Shown piece by piece: positions 20,670 to 30,929 of a stretch of 64,000 nucleotides of DNA. Source of the stretch: Trichomonas vaginalis G3 (taxonomy: Eukaryota > Parabasalia > Trichomonadida > Trichomonadidae); assembly GCF_026262505.1 (NCBI RefSeq), contig NC_067205.1, positions 10,974,001-11,038,000 of the forward strand. Reading direction: 5' to 3'. The notes beneath the pieces were generated by a model. That model searched no databases. It saw only the letters and a program-made list of their open reading frames with translations, and had not been told where the DNA came from. The position numbers were made by a program, and so were the translations under genes. The number at the start of each line of letters is the position of its first letter. The stretch's first letter is position 1.

Positions 20670-21191
20670 ATGAACGCTCCATCTGAAAACAAACATGCTT
20701 CGTCTAGAAAGGGCTATAGACGTCTTACTGACGAAGAACGTGATTATGTAATTAATCAATACTTGAATAAGGTCAAGATTGAAGAAATTGCATCGAATCT
20801 TAAGGTTAATATCCGCAGAGTTCAGGACATCGTTCGAAATTATAAGAAAGGAATATGCAGTACTTTCACCCAAGAGCAGGAAAATCAATTGGTTGAACTA
20901 TATAAGCAAGGAAAAACAACTGTAAAGGCTTTACGCCCTTATTTTACAAATATTGATGGATATGCCATCAGAAATAAAATAAAAATGTTCATTCGCTGGG
21001 GTATACTAAATCCGGCAGATAATTGCACTACGCCGGAAATAAAATCTACCCCAGAAGTTATGAATGAAGCATTAGATACATATAATACTTGCGTTGGCGA
21101 AATATTAGAAATCTCTGAAAGTAATTTTGATGATTTCTGCTTTAATTCCTTCAAGTTCGACACCGCAAATACATACAATACAAATGTTTAG
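20670..21191 (+). CDS. helix-turn-helix (homeodomain-like) DNA-binding protein, 173 aa
   Basis: Two helix-turn-helix-like units in tandem. The first is near residues 15-55 (RLTDEERDYVINQYLNKVKI, then EEIASNLKVNIRRVQDIVRN). The second is near residues 60-110 and begins FTQEQENQLVELYKQGKTTV. The pattern resembles the homeodomain-like folds of Myb-type regulators and of CENP-B/pogo-type transposase N-termini. No catalytic domain follows; the last 60 residues are acidic and polar, as in an activation region. Likely a small host transcription factor, or a domesticated DNA-binding domain. The Polinton copy B inserted about 240 bp after its stop. Confidence 0.6.
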   Translation: MNAPSENKHASSRKGYRRLTDEERDYVINQYLNKVKIEEIASNLKVNIRRVQDIVRNYKKGICSTFTQEQENQLVELYKQGKTTVKALRPYFTNIDGYAIRNKIKMFIRWGILNPADNCTTPEIKSTPEVMNEALDTYNTCVGEILEISESNFDDFCFNSFKFDTANTYNTNV

Positions 21192-21425
21192 TTATCTTTT
21201 TAAAAGATCTATGTTTGTTTGTTTTAATTCCTCAACATTTTTTAACCACACGCCTTTTGCAGTACCACTTGCAAGTAGTATAATAGAGAAACATTTTAAA
21301 AATGTTTCCAAGAAAGAAAGACAAGCTTTATTAGAATTTTTCTGAACGATTTTCTTTATCCTTACCGAAGATAACAAATTATAGCCTTCTCAACATAGAT
21401 ATGTATGACAATGGATATGGAATGC

Positions 21426-21431
21426 TATAGA
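21426..21431. repeat. 6-bp target duplication TATAGA, left copy
   Basis: TATAGA lies directly outside the left A-tract terminus of Polinton copy B and recurs at 45243-45248 directly outside the right terminus. Six base pairs is the known Polinton target duplication length. One A/T base on each side overlaps the homopolymer tract, so the exact boundary can shift by one. Confidence 0.8.
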
Positions 21432-22560
21432 AAAAAAAAAAAAAAAAAAAAAAAAAAAGGTAGTGGGGCTTCCAGGCACTTCGTGCCTTCTAGCCCTGAA
21501 GATGTTTAGTATAAATGAAGTCTTAGAGGACAAACATGACTATGAGTTTTGATATGACAAGATAGAATATGAGAGAGGTCCTATAAACCAGAGAAAGTGT
21601 TATATAAACATCTGTCATATTACTCAGAATATTATACAGAATTCAATAAAAATATATTTTAGGTGAAGAGGTGAGATTTCACCTGTTTTTTCACCTCATT
21701 TTTCACCTCTTGAATTTTCATGAATTTCATCGTAAAGACTTTGTCAAAACTTCATCGTAAAGACTTTGTCAAAACTTCATCGTAAAGACTTTGTCAAAAC
21801 TTCATCGTAAAGACTTTGTCAAAACTTCATCGTAAAGACTTTGTCAAAACTTCATCGTAAAGACTTTGTCAAAACTTCATCGTAAAGACTTTGTCAAAAC
21901 TTCATCGTAAAGACTTTGTCAAGATTTCTTCGTAAAGACTTTGTCAAAACTTCATCGTAATGAGCGTAAATCAGACAAAAATATATTTTAGGGTAGAAGG
22001 GTATATCTACCCCGTTTTCTACCCTCTTTTCTACCCCATATGTACTTACTGAAAAAGTATGTGTTCCATCTGTCATTTTACTCAGAATTTTACACCAAAA
22101 ATAATGTTTAGGTGAAGAGGTGAGATTTCACCTGTTTTTTCACCTCTTTTCTCACCTCGTGAATTTTCATGAAATTTACACCAAAAATATACTACTAGGG
22201 TCATTTACGAAGAAATCTCAACAAAGTCTTTACGATGAAATCTTGACAAAGTCTTTACGAAGAAATCTCAACAAAGTCTTTACGAAGAAATCTCAACAAA
22301 ACATAGACAAGAAAGTTCATGAGAAATTAGATGAAGAAGTCTTAACAAAGTCTTTACGAAGAAATTCATGAAAATTCAAGAGGTGAGAAATGAGGTGAAA
22401 AAAGAGGTGAAATCTCACCTCTTCACCTAAAATATATTTTTGGGTCATTTACGAAGAAATCTCAACAAAGTCTTTACGAAGAAATCTCAACAAAGTCTTT
22501 ACGATGAAATCTTAACAAAGTCTTTACGAAGAAGTCACAACAAAACATCTGTCAAAAGCC
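21432..22560. repeat. left terminal inverted repeat of copy B
   Basis: About 1.1 kb that recurs inverted at the right end. From outside inward: A tract (28), GGTAGTGGGGCTTCC with the AGGCAC/GTGCCT hairpin, a unique 200-bp stretch, then the repeat field. The repeat field ends just before the start of the large Gln-rich protein gene. Confidence 0.85.
21731..21955. repeat. 25-bp tandem array in the left terminus of copy B
   Basis: About nine near-identical 25-bp units starting CGTAAAGACTTTGTCAAAAC. The inverted counterpart at about 44700-44945 has a slightly different copy number. Copy number differences between the two ends of one element show that the array changes faster than the rest of the repeat. 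Confidence 0.85.
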
Positions 22561-22580
22561 GCTTTTTAACTTCACTTAAA

Positions 22581-25500
22581 ATGCCACGTAAGCTACGTAA
22601 GAATATACGTAAGAGGAAGAGAGCATTGAAACATCCAATAGTAAGACTGACACCACAACAACAGTTGCAACAACAAATGCTGAATGACCCCACTATGTTG
22701 CAACAAATGTCAAGCAATCCTATGCTTTTAAACCGAGTTGTTGGTGCACAGAGTGGAGGTTTAAGAGCGGCACTTTTAGCGAAAATGGCAGGCTATGGTG
22801 GAGCTGCAGACGGAACAGCATATAACCCTCAAAGTCAAATGAATTTGAGTTCACTCAAAAATCAAATAACAGATGTCAAAAAGTCAAACATAGACATACA
22901 GAAGCAAATAAGTGAAAACGAAAAGAAACTAGAATATGACAGACACACAAAGAAACTCAATGAGTTAAACGTAGAGAAAAAGAAGAAAGAAGAACAACTG
23001 AAAGAACTAAGTACAGAGGAATATGCGAAAAAAGTGTCAGAAAAAGCAGCAGAAGTAGCAAAAATGGAACAAGATGTCATAAATTTGAAAAACCATACTA
23101 CTCAATATAAAGTACTGAAAGATGAAGAGATAAAACAAAAAGCCCTGAAGACATATATGGATAGCGATGAGTATAAAAAAGAAGTTGAAGCAAATGTAAA
23201 GGCAGAAAAACTTTTACAGTTGCAAAACCAAACCGTACAGTATGAAAACTTAGCACAAGAAAGTAAAAATAACGACGCAGCCATGCAAAAGGCAATGAAA
23301 AGCGCAGAATATATAAAAGCTAATAATGACTGGTTAGATGCCCAAGCCAACGCCAAAGCAGCCCAACTTATAGGGTCAATAAGGACAAAAATACAAGCGG
23401 ATGAAGACAGTTCAAATGAAGCTTTAACGAATGCTGACTTTAAGAACGCCTTCGAAGCTCTTCATAGTAAGGTGAAACAAGTGAACGACTTCTCATCTGG
23501 AAAGAAACTGAAGTCTGAAGGTTTCGACAAAGAGTTAAGAGAAGTAGCACAAAATATGACGAAAATAACAGATGCAGCAACGAGACAGGCAGTTCAAAGT
23601 GCCTATGACGCCGTTAGAGCAACTGTTGTGGAAAGTCAAGAAAAAGAGTTACAACAGACCAAAACAGACCTAGTAAATGCTTTCTTAAGAACGAAAAGTC
23701 AGGTAGGACATTATGCTGCAGATGGAACATATGTGCCAGCTGGTGGAACTTATATACCAGCTGGTGGAACTTATATACTAGCTAGTGGAACTTATATACC
23801 ACCAAACCCTCCAAGAGAAGCACCTGCACCAGGACTACCTAAAACATTTACATCGTCACATGGACACAGACACAGGCATGCACCAAAACCAACACAACAA
23901 CCAGCACAACAACCAACAGTTCAAAACACTGCACCACAACCAACAGTTCAAAACACTGCACCACAACCAACACAACAACCAGCACAGCAACAACCACAAA
24001 CAGAGCAAGGACATAAAAGAAGTAGAGAACAAGGAAACCAAGAATTCTTAAAAATGCTTAAGGAAGACTATGGTTACCCAGATACTCTTGACTTTAGTGA
24101 CAGATATAAAGAAGCTATTAGAAAGTTCAAGGAAGGAAATACTGACCCGAACCTATTTAGCTTTATGGCTCAGCACCAAATGGGATATAATTTCAAACCT
24201 GGAAAATACAAGCTCGCTAAGGGATATGATTTAATAGCATATCATCCAAATGACATGACTGAATTTACTCCGAGATATTTGGTGTCAGAGCTAAATGACA
24301 ATACAACTCTCTTCATGAAACGCGTAAAAAATAGAGACGGAACGAAAGAAGAAAGGTTTATGAGTCCGAATGACTTAGATAGGGAACTTGTTAAAAACGG
24401 TCTCGGAATATATGAAATGCCAGCAGATGAGGTACAAGAAACTCCACAGGAAGAAGTTCAGATACAACCAGACATGGAAGAAATAGTTCAGCAACAACAG
24501 CTAGAAGAGCCTGAAGGAAACGAACAAGTCACTCCTTTGGAAACTAACTTCACAGAACTAGATGAAGATTTGGAACAGCCGAAAAATCTTGACCCTCAAC
24601 AAGAGTATGCGGAGAATATGGAATATTTCCAAGAGTCTAAAAAAAATTCGGCTGACATAGTAGAAGAATATCGAAAAATGTTTGCCGACATACAAAAGAC
24701 TCCAACATCAGATGAAAATATCCAGCATAGAATGGAAGAACTGAAAAAAAATGTACACAAATACAACAACCCTTTTTACTTACGAGCATTTAACGTTCAA
24801 TCTTCGGATGAACTCGGTGAAGATAAAAGGTTAAATTTCAAGAAAACATATAGAAATGAAACATTGTTTAAAGTTCATTCAGAACCTAACCAAGATGGAA
24901 ACAAACCTACTTTTGTTTCTGCAGACGATGGAACTACAATGAGATGGGGTCATAAAGCTAATCCAGATAGGTGGTTCATAAACTTACAACCTCAATTCCA
25001 AGAAGTTGTAGACGCAATGGAAGCGAATGGTGAACGAGATATAGCTGGTATTTTCAGCGCGGCTTTAATGCCATTGAAAGATATGAAACATGCAGATATT
25101 TTGGACCAGTATGAAATGAACATGGCTGATGGAAATATAACACCTGACGTTCTAGAACATTTATCTCAAAGAACTACACAGAACCATAGAGATGGTATAT
25201 TTGGTGAAGAGTTTAGAAAGAAAGTTAGGGAGAGAGAAGGAAGAGAACCTATTGTACATGACCTTGCAAACGAAAGTTTGCAAAATGTCATAAAAACTTA
25301 CTTTGCAGACAATGAACTGAGAAGGGATGAATATTTAAGAAAACTCAAATGGACAGTACCAAATGAAATGTTAGTATTGAAAAACATGTTCCTTGACAAA
25401 ATAAAACCAACTACAGAAATAAACGACGCAAGACTGAAAGATTGGGTAAAAGCTTTCCCATTCACAAAAGATATTATTGGTAACATGGAAAGAAAACCAG

Positions 25501-25838
25501 AATGGCTACAAAAACATATATTTGGAAACGAGCTTATTCCATATGGACAAGCTCTGTTTGAAGAGCTTGAACCAGAAACTCAGGAAAGAGTCATGCAAAC
25601 AATACGCGAAGACTCAAATACAGACTATGACAAACTCTTTCTAGGATATAGGTTACCTGAGATGGGCGACCAGAGCCAAAAGGCAAAAAGGACATGGGAA
25701 ATTTGCAACATACTAGATGAACATAATGCAAAGATGCAACAACTTCAAGCAGAGGGCAATGAAGGAAAAAGAAGAGTTAAAAACTCAGTCAGGAAGAAAG
25801 TAAAGCTTGGTCCACGTGGGTTCTATTATGACATATAA
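22581..25838 (+). CDS. large Gln-rich Polinton protein, 1085 aa (copy B)
   Basis: Looks whole. A very basic N-terminus (MPRKLRKNIRKRKRALKHPI) is followed by a Gln/Met-rich stretch, a Gly/Ala-rich patch near residues 55-85, and coiled coil near residues 90-280. Then comes a variable block near 385-470 with repeated Gly-Thr-Tyr-Ile-Pro units, a His/Arg patch (SSHGHRHRHAPKP) and Gln/Pro/Thr repeats. An acidic linker covers about 610-680, a folded-looking C-terminal half of about 370 residues follows, and the tail is basic. I recognise no enzyme signature and it does not look like a family-B polymerase. It is the gene nearest the terminus and lies just before the capsid gene, so a core, scaffold or DNA-condensing role is plausible but unproven. 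I start at the Met shared with copy A; frame upstream of it is only repeat sequence. Confidence 0.8.
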   Translation: MPRKLRKNIRKRKRALKHPIVRLTPQQQLQQQMLNDPTMLQQMSSNPMLLNRVVGAQSGGLRAALLAKMAGYGGAADGTAYNPQSQMNLSSLKNQITDVKKSNIDIQKQISENEKKLEYDRHTKKLNELNVEKKKKEEQLKELSTEEYAKKVSEKAAEVAKMEQDVINLKNHTTQYKVLKDEEIKQKALKTYMDSDEYKKEVEANVKAEKLLQLQNQTVQYENLAQESKNNDAAMQKAMKSAEYIKANNDWLDAQANAKAAQLIGSIRTKIQADEDSSNEALTNADFKNAFEALHSKVKQVNDFSSGKKLKSEGFDKELREVAQNMTKITDAATRQAVQSAYDAVRATVVESQEKELQQTKTDLVNAFLRTKSQVGHYAADGTYVPAGGTYIPAGGTYILASGTYIPPNPPREAPAPGLPKTFTSSHGHRHRHAPKPTQQPAQQPTVQNTAPQPTVQNTAPQPTQQPAQQQPQTEQGHKRSREQGNQEFLKMLKEDYGYPDTLDFSDRYKEAIRKFKEGNTDPNLFSFMAQHQMGYNFKPGKYKLAKGYDLIAYHPNDMTEFTPRYLVSELNDNTTLFMKRVKNRDGTKEERFMSPNDLDRELVKNGLGIYEMPADEVQETPQEEVQIQPDMEEIVQQQQLEEPEGNEQVTPLETNFTELDEDLEQPKNLDPQQEYAENMEYFQESKKNSADIVEEYRKMFADIQKTPTSDENIQHRMEELKKNVHKYNNPFYLRAFNVQSSDELGEDKRLNFKKTYRNETLFKVHSEPNQDGNKPTFVSADDGTTMRWGHKANPDRWFINLQPQFQEVVDAMEANGERDIAGIFSAALMPLKDMKHADILDQYEMNMADGNITPDVLEHLSQRTTQNHRDGIFGEEFRKKVREREGREPIVHDLANESLQNVIKTYFADNELRRDEYLRKLKWTVPNEMLVLKNMFLDKIKPTTEINDARLKDWVKAFPFTKDIIGNMERKPEWLQKHIFGNELIPYGQALFEELEPETQERVMQTIREDSNTDYDKLFLGYRLPEMGDQSQKAKRTWEICNILDEHNAKMQQLQAEGNEGKRRVKNSVRKKVKLGPRGFYYDI

Positions 25839-25870
25839 ATCCAACTATTCTATATTTTTACTCATATGAA

Positions 25871-27478
25871 ATGTACGCCGCTCAGAATATAACGCCAACA
25901 GTTTTGGATGCTATGAATGGAAATGTTTCCGAATGGTATAACGAATGCGACAATGCCATTAGAAGGTCAGAAATAGTTCCTGGAACTTATGAATATACAA
26001 CTGCTGTTTCTTATGGAAACGTAGGTGAGTTTGGAGAAGGTTCTTCAACAACAGTAGATATTGCATGCGACAGGTTTCATATTATTTCTATTGACAACTC
26101 ATTCTTATACGTGGAACAAGACATTGAAATAAAACCTTCTGCCAAGTTGTCTGACAAGAAAGGTTGCAATGGAATTTTCTATGTCGGATACCAATATGCC
26201 TCCAGAAGTTTTCATGGGATATAAGATATATTCTAACTCTGACTTAGTTCAAACAGTAACATGGGCAAACTATGAATGGTTCGCTTTGAGAAACTCAGTA
26301 CAACCACAAGCTAGAGAACAAACAGACCAGTATGCAACTATTGAGAAAATAAGAAGACTTGACCCTAACGTTCCAGGAGTTTATGTTGACCTTTCTGGAC
26401 AAACTGCAGCAGCAGTAACCAAAGTAAAATTGAAACTTAGAGTTCCTTTGTCATCTTTCCTCATCTTCAGGTTTTTAAGATACTTGCCAAACTGGGCAGG
26501 AAAAATTTCTATCGAACTTACTCCAAGCAAAAAAACTTAGTCATTGCACCAACACAAGACCCATTCACTCTTACAGACGTAAAGGGAACAAATCAAACGT
26601 CATTCGCCGACTTTTGCAAAGACAAAGTTGACTTAGACTTTGGTTTCTCAAACCTCAACACTGAAGTAAACTACTCTTTCAATGCTGCTGGAACTGCTTG
26701 GGACCCAGTTAAGTTCACATGCGAAAAGTTTGAATGCAAGAGAATAGAAAGCAGACTTGCAGTCTATATGTTGGACCCAGATATTTCAAATGCTTTAGCT
26801 GCCAAATATATTGCAGTTCCACTTATGTTCCCTATACACCAAATATCTGTCAAAGACTTTGCAGGTGAAGTTGGAAACCAAAGTGCTGACCCAGGTGCAA
26901 GAACAGATATTGCCTTAACAACTGCAATGAAACATGCAGATACTATGTTTGTACTGTTCAGACGAACTATAAATGACTATTCTTGCTTCTACAACCCTGG
27001 TATTAAATACCATATAAACATAGATGGCAAATATTATCCAAGAGAAGAATATTCTACAGTTGAGGATATGAGGTCATACAACTTGACATTAGATGCTATG
27101 AACTTTAACAACAACTTCACAACAACCATTAACCCTGAAATGCAAAGTTCTATTATGCCATATGTGAAAGTATGGACCCATACAGGAGCTCAAAAAACTC
27201 AATATACAAATGGAGACCGTTCAAACTTTTGGCTTGGCATTCCATTTGCTGACTCAGAAGACTTTATGGGTGGTATTTCAACTGTTGGTACAGTTCAAAT
27301 ACAATATACTGGTGACAGAGATGGTCCAAATGAATTGAAAGCAAAGAAGTTTACAAAACCAATAGCACTTTTCACGGAAGATGCTCTTTTGAAGATTCGT
27401 TCGATGAAACCTGCTGGGGCTCCTCAGATTGGTATAACGACAGCTTCCATCGAGCAGATTTTGGCAGCAGGTCAGTAA
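25871..27478 (+). pseudogene. putative major capsid protein (copy B, broken)
   Basis: Same gene as copy A 4859-6465, beginning MYAAQNITPTVLDAMNG and ending IEQILAAGQ, about 535 codons. Position between the large protein and the penton-like gene, length and beta-rich sequence fit the double jelly-roll capsid protein. Broken, about two breaks. Its 3' end overlaps the opposite-strand gene 27372-27791. Confidence 0.6.
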
Positions 27479-27791
27479 GTTGTTCTTGAACTGACTTCTC
27501 TCCGTCAAATATTGACAGTACGCCAGTTTTGACATAATATTGTATTATAAACTTTCCTTTAGAAATATCGGTCAGTTTTGTTGTTATATTTTTGTCTGCT
27601 TCAAGAACTTTCACCATTTCGGTTATACCAACTTTCTTTGCTTTATGAAAATATTTTGGTTCAGCAAAGACTGCTATTCTATAACATTTTCCATTGTTTG
27701 TATAAAGAACTATTCTGTCAATGTATTTGTATTGTTTGTGTGTGTAAACTTTGTTTTGCTTCAATTCGAAGAGATACTCAAATACGTCCAT
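27372..27791 (-). CDS. antisense-overlapping conserved protein, 139 aa (copy B)
   Basis: Whole frame starting MDVFEYLFELKQNKVYTHK. Residues 1-105 look like a mixed alpha/beta domain; the last 35 residues (Ser/Gln/Glu-rich) are encoded opposite the 3' end of the capsid gene, an overlap of about 107 bp. The upstream neighbour (27810) is divergent with 18 bp between start codons. In copy A the homologue is broken. No family recognised. The overlap means each base there serves two frames, or that this C-terminus is a free extension. Confidence 0.6.
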   Translation of the reverse strand: MDVFEYLFELKQNKVYTHKQYKYIDRIVLYTNNGKCYRIAVFAEPKYFHKAKKVGITEMVKVLEADKNITTKLTDISKGKFIIQYYVKTGVLSIFDGEKSVQEQLTDLLPKSARWKLSLYQSEEPQQVSSNESSKEHLP

Positions 27792-27809
27792 CTTTTTATT
27801 CTAAGTAAA

Positions 27810-28390
27810 ATGTCATTTCCGAAAAATAGAAGCGTAAGTGTTTCAAAAGGTTTAATGGCGGTGGCAGATGTGAAGTTAAATTCACCAACTCAAACAAACA
27901 GTCAAAGTTTATTGTCAATGTCAAAGAAAGAGATGTTGAAATGGGGAAACCATACGAAGACCAAGATGGTATAACAATTGTTCCTGTAAAAGAACAACCA
28001 ACATATCCTGAAGTTAGCAGAGACTTAAGTTCTGTTGCAGATATTCGAAACGACTACCAACAACTTAAAGACAAACTTAAAACTCAGGAGAAGATTGTCA
28101 GGCTTTGGGTATAATGTTAAACTTGGTTGAGCACAACCCTGTAAAAGTGAACTCATATGTCATCGCACCTCATGAAATTTTGAAAGAACTATTGAAACTT
28201 TTTGACAGAGGCAGACGATATAAACATCAAAGAAATAGAACCCGACATTGCTTGCTGTGGTGTTTCATATAATGTCATTGACAAGATATACGTTATGAAA
28301 GGAGGTGAAACGTTGAACTTAAAGTATAGTTTCCCAGACGTCATAAAAATATTTGACGACCACAACATTTCATTAAAATTTACTTGCTAA
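27810..28390 (+). pseudogene. 193-aa conserved gene (copy B, broken)
   Basis: Homologue of the whole gene 3948-4529 of copy A, from MSFPKNRSVSVSKGLMAVAD to the ending ISLKFTC. Broken, about three breaks. It ends four bases before the penton-like gene, as in copy A. Confidence 0.6.
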
Positions 28391-28394
28391 GTAA

Positions 28395-29192
28395 ATGGCA
28401 GAAGACATAGTGGTTTATACTATTACGACTAAAAACCCTGAGTCATATAATTCTATAACAACAAACTTACAAAGTCCTCAAGGACGATATTGTAAACTGA
28501 CCTTAAACACGATGACGACTAAAGCCTGTTTTGCTCTTTTGACACCAGAAGACTTTGTTGTTGTGAATGGTAAAAAATACTTCTTTGAAGATACTTACTC
28601 AGATATACCACCAACAGGTTTTGTTGACTTATTTAATACTTTAAGGACGGATGTAACATGTGCTGCAACTAGAGCAGGTTTCATTATGTTTGGATGTCCG
28701 ACTGAGTTTAGTATAAACGATATGAGCTATAATACAAAACTTATATCTGGTTTTTACTACCAACAGTTTCCTATAACAGGAAAAGGTGTCATACAAGGAA
28801 TGTCTATTCCATTGACATTAAGCACACCAATCTTATATATTGTTTCAAACTTAGGTTCAAAGTGCTATTCGAATGTCGACAGAAACTACTATGACCAAAA
28901 GATACTCATGCGTATAAACAACACTTTCTCTGCTGGTTTGCCTATTGTTCATTCGAATGCAGAATTTTCAGCTTTAGTGAACTCAAACACTTTGGCAAAC
29001 ATAAACTTAACCTTAGTTGACGCAAACTTTGTTCCTGTAAAACTTTTATGTCCTATGTATTTGTCAATGACGGCAGAAAGTTTCGAATTGGAAGATGCAA
29101 CTGGTGAAAGTATTGTACTACAAGAACAACTTCAACAACAAATAGCTCAAGAACAACAAATGCAACAAATGCAACAACAAAGTCAAGAATAA
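28395..29192 (+). CDS. penton-like minor capsid protein, 265 aa (copy B)
   Basis: Whole frame beginning MAEDIVVYTITTKNPES. The first 230 residues are beta-rich with small hydrophobic strands, as expected for a jelly-roll. The final 35 residues are a Gln-rich tail (QQQIAQEQQMQQMQQ). Polintons, virophages and adenoviruses all carry a minor pentameric capsid protein close to the major one; the position here, one gene after the capsid, supports that role. Sequence alone does not prove the fold. It is probably co-transcribed with the preceding gene, since only four bases separate the stop and start. Confidence 0.5.
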   Translation: MAEDIVVYTITTKNPESYNSITTNLQSPQGRYCKLTLNTMTTKACFALLTPEDFVVVNGKKYFFEDTYSDIPPTGFVDLFNTLRTDVTCAATRAGFIMFGCPTEFSINDMSYNTKLISGFYYQQFPITGKGVIQGMSIPLTLSTPILYIVSNLGSKCYSNVDRNYYDQKILMRINNTFSAGLPIVHSNAEFSALVNSNTLANINLTLVDANFVPVKLLCPMYLSMTAESFELEDATGESIVLQEQLQQQIAQEQQMQQMQQQSQE

Positions 29193-29220
29193 AAAAAATA
29201 TTTTTTTTATTTTTATAAAA

Positions 29221-30456
29221 ATGTACAGAATAGATGTTTCAGATTTTTATGACTTCCAAGCATTCAGAAATATGTGTCCATTTCGAGACTATAACAAAGC
29301 AGTCGAGAATTTGAAACGTTTAGTCATTTATGTTGACTCTGCCCCAGAATGTTATGTCATGAAAGAATGGGATGTTGTCTTTAACAAACCAAGAGCAACA
29401 ATAGTGTCTGAACAAGAATGTAGACAGAAACTTAAGAAAATAAAAGTCGTACAAGTTGGAATGAAGATGTTAGATGCTTGGGATATCTTATTGTCAAAGT
29501 TAGAAGATTTTTCAGTTCGTGGTATAAAGTTCTATACACCTTCTCCAAACTTCTATTCTATCTTCACTGGATATAAATACGAACAAGTAGAATGGAAAGA
29601 AAATGTTATAGAAGCTTGGTTAGACCATGTCAAAGAAATTATATGCAATGGAAACGAAAAGGTTTATGAGTATATCTTATGTTGGTTTGCAAACATCTTA
29701 CAACATCCAAGTGCTAAAAATGAAACTGCTCTCATTGTAATTGGAAAACAAGGAACAGGTAAGAACACTTTCTTTACAGATATTTTGTGCAAACTGTTAG
29801 AGGGCTATTCGAACCCTAATATGACAAACTTAGAAAACATCTGCGGTAAATTTAACTCTTCAATAGAGAATATGAAACTTATAGTATGTAACGAACTTCA
29901 AAGTATAGATACAACAAAGGTTTTAAACTCAGATGCTTTGAAGAGTCTTATAACAGACAAAGTTGGAGTTGTTGAAAGAAAATATAAAGACCAAAGAGTT
30001 TGTGAAAATGTTGCAAATTTCATCATGGTTTCAAACAATACTGTTCCGATGAAGTTAGAAAGTTCTGACAGAAGATATGTAGTTGTCAGAACGTCAGAAG
30101 CTCATATGCAAGATACAGAATATTTTGACGACTTAGCAGAAACTTTGACACCTAACTTTTACAACCACTTGTTCTCATATTTCATGACATTAGATATTTC
30201 AAAGTTCAATCCAAGACAAATTCCATATACCGAAGAAAGACAAACATTGTTAGAAGCAAACAAGAGTGTATATGAACTGTTCGTAGATGAAACTGACTTT
30301 GAGTGTTTAGATGAAAGGTCATTGTACGACTCGTATAAACAGTATTGTCAAGAGTATGGTTATATGGCAGCTTCTAAACGTACATTCTTGGCAAATGTCA
30401 AAAGTCTTTTAGATGTTCAGAACGGCGTATATACAAAGAAAAATTTTTATGAGTAA
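29221..30456 (+). CDS. superfamily 3 (D5-like, DUF5906) helicase, 411 aa
   Basis: Whole frame. The ATPase core is near residues 170-300: Walker A GKQGTGKNTF, a Walker B-like strand ending in MKLIVCNEL, and the SF3 motif C region VANFIMVSNNTVP followed by DRRYVVVRTSE (arginine finger region). This is the SF3 type found in D5-like primase-helicases of large DNA viruses, virophages and Polinton-like elements. The 165 N-terminal residues show no primase motifs I recognise. It opens replication forks; no polymerase gene is recognised beside it. Copy A has an HNH nuclease here instead. The start follows an A/T-only gap after the penton-like gene. Confidence 0.8.
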   Translation: MYRIDVSDFYDFQAFRNMCPFRDYNKAVENLKRLVIYVDSAPECYVMKEWDVVFNKPRATIVSEQECRQKLKKIKVVQVGMKMLDAWDILLSKLEDFSVRGIKFYTPSPNFYSIFTGYKYEQVEWKENVIEAWLDHVKEIICNGNEKVYEYILCWFANILQHPSAKNETALIVIGKQGTGKNTFFTDILCKLLEGYSNPNMTNLENICGKFNSSIENMKLIVCNELQSIDTTKVLNSDALKSLITDKVGVVERKYKDQRVCENVANFIMVSNNTVPMKLESSDRRYVVVRTSEAHMQDTEYFDDLAETLTPNFYNHLFSYFMTLDISKFNPRQIPYTEERQTLLEANKSVYELFVDETDFECLDERSLYDSYKQYCQEYGYMAASKRTFLANVKSLLDVQNGVYTKKNFYE

Positions 30457-30492
30457 ATTTTAAAAAAAATCTTTTTTTATCCGATAGAAAAG

Positions 30493-30913
30493 ATGACGAA
30501 ATTCATCTCAGTAAATAAGTACATGACAGAAGTCAAAGAAGAACTAGACCCATTCGCTTATTTGAATGTTTACTTCTACCATTTTGAAAAGTCTACATTT
30601 GACAAAGTTTGGAACATCGAACCAGTTAAGTTTGCTATTGTGACTAAAAATGGTGCGAAATTTGAAGACTTAGACATAGAAGGTTTGTTAGCAGTCAAAG
30701 AAAATTTTTGACAGAAAGTTCTCAAAACTCGAAGAAGGCAAAGCATACAAACTTGTTATACCTTATGAACCAAAGAAAGCAGACGACTATGAATATTATG
30801 AGTCTAAGATAGTTGAAGTTCAAGGTAAATTGGGTAAAAAGATTTTAGAGTCTAAGCCAGTGTTTGCTCCTAAAGAGGAAGAGAACATTGACATTGACCC
30901 AGAAATGTTCTAA
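30493..30913 (+). pseudogene. 139-aa conserved gene (copy B, broken)
   Basis: Homologue of the whole gene 1885-2304 of copy A, from MTKFISVNKYMTEVKEE to IDIDPEMF. Broken, about one break. It follows the helicase by 36 bp of A/T-rich leader that is shared with copy A. Confidence 0.65.
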
Positions 30914-30929
30914 AAATAAAATTTTATTT

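Noticed and set aside
21127-21345. 72-codon frame overlapping the end of the HTH gene
   Set aside because: It starts inside the HTH gene in another frame and its composition is unlike a protein domain; the HTH gene ends naturally at 21191.
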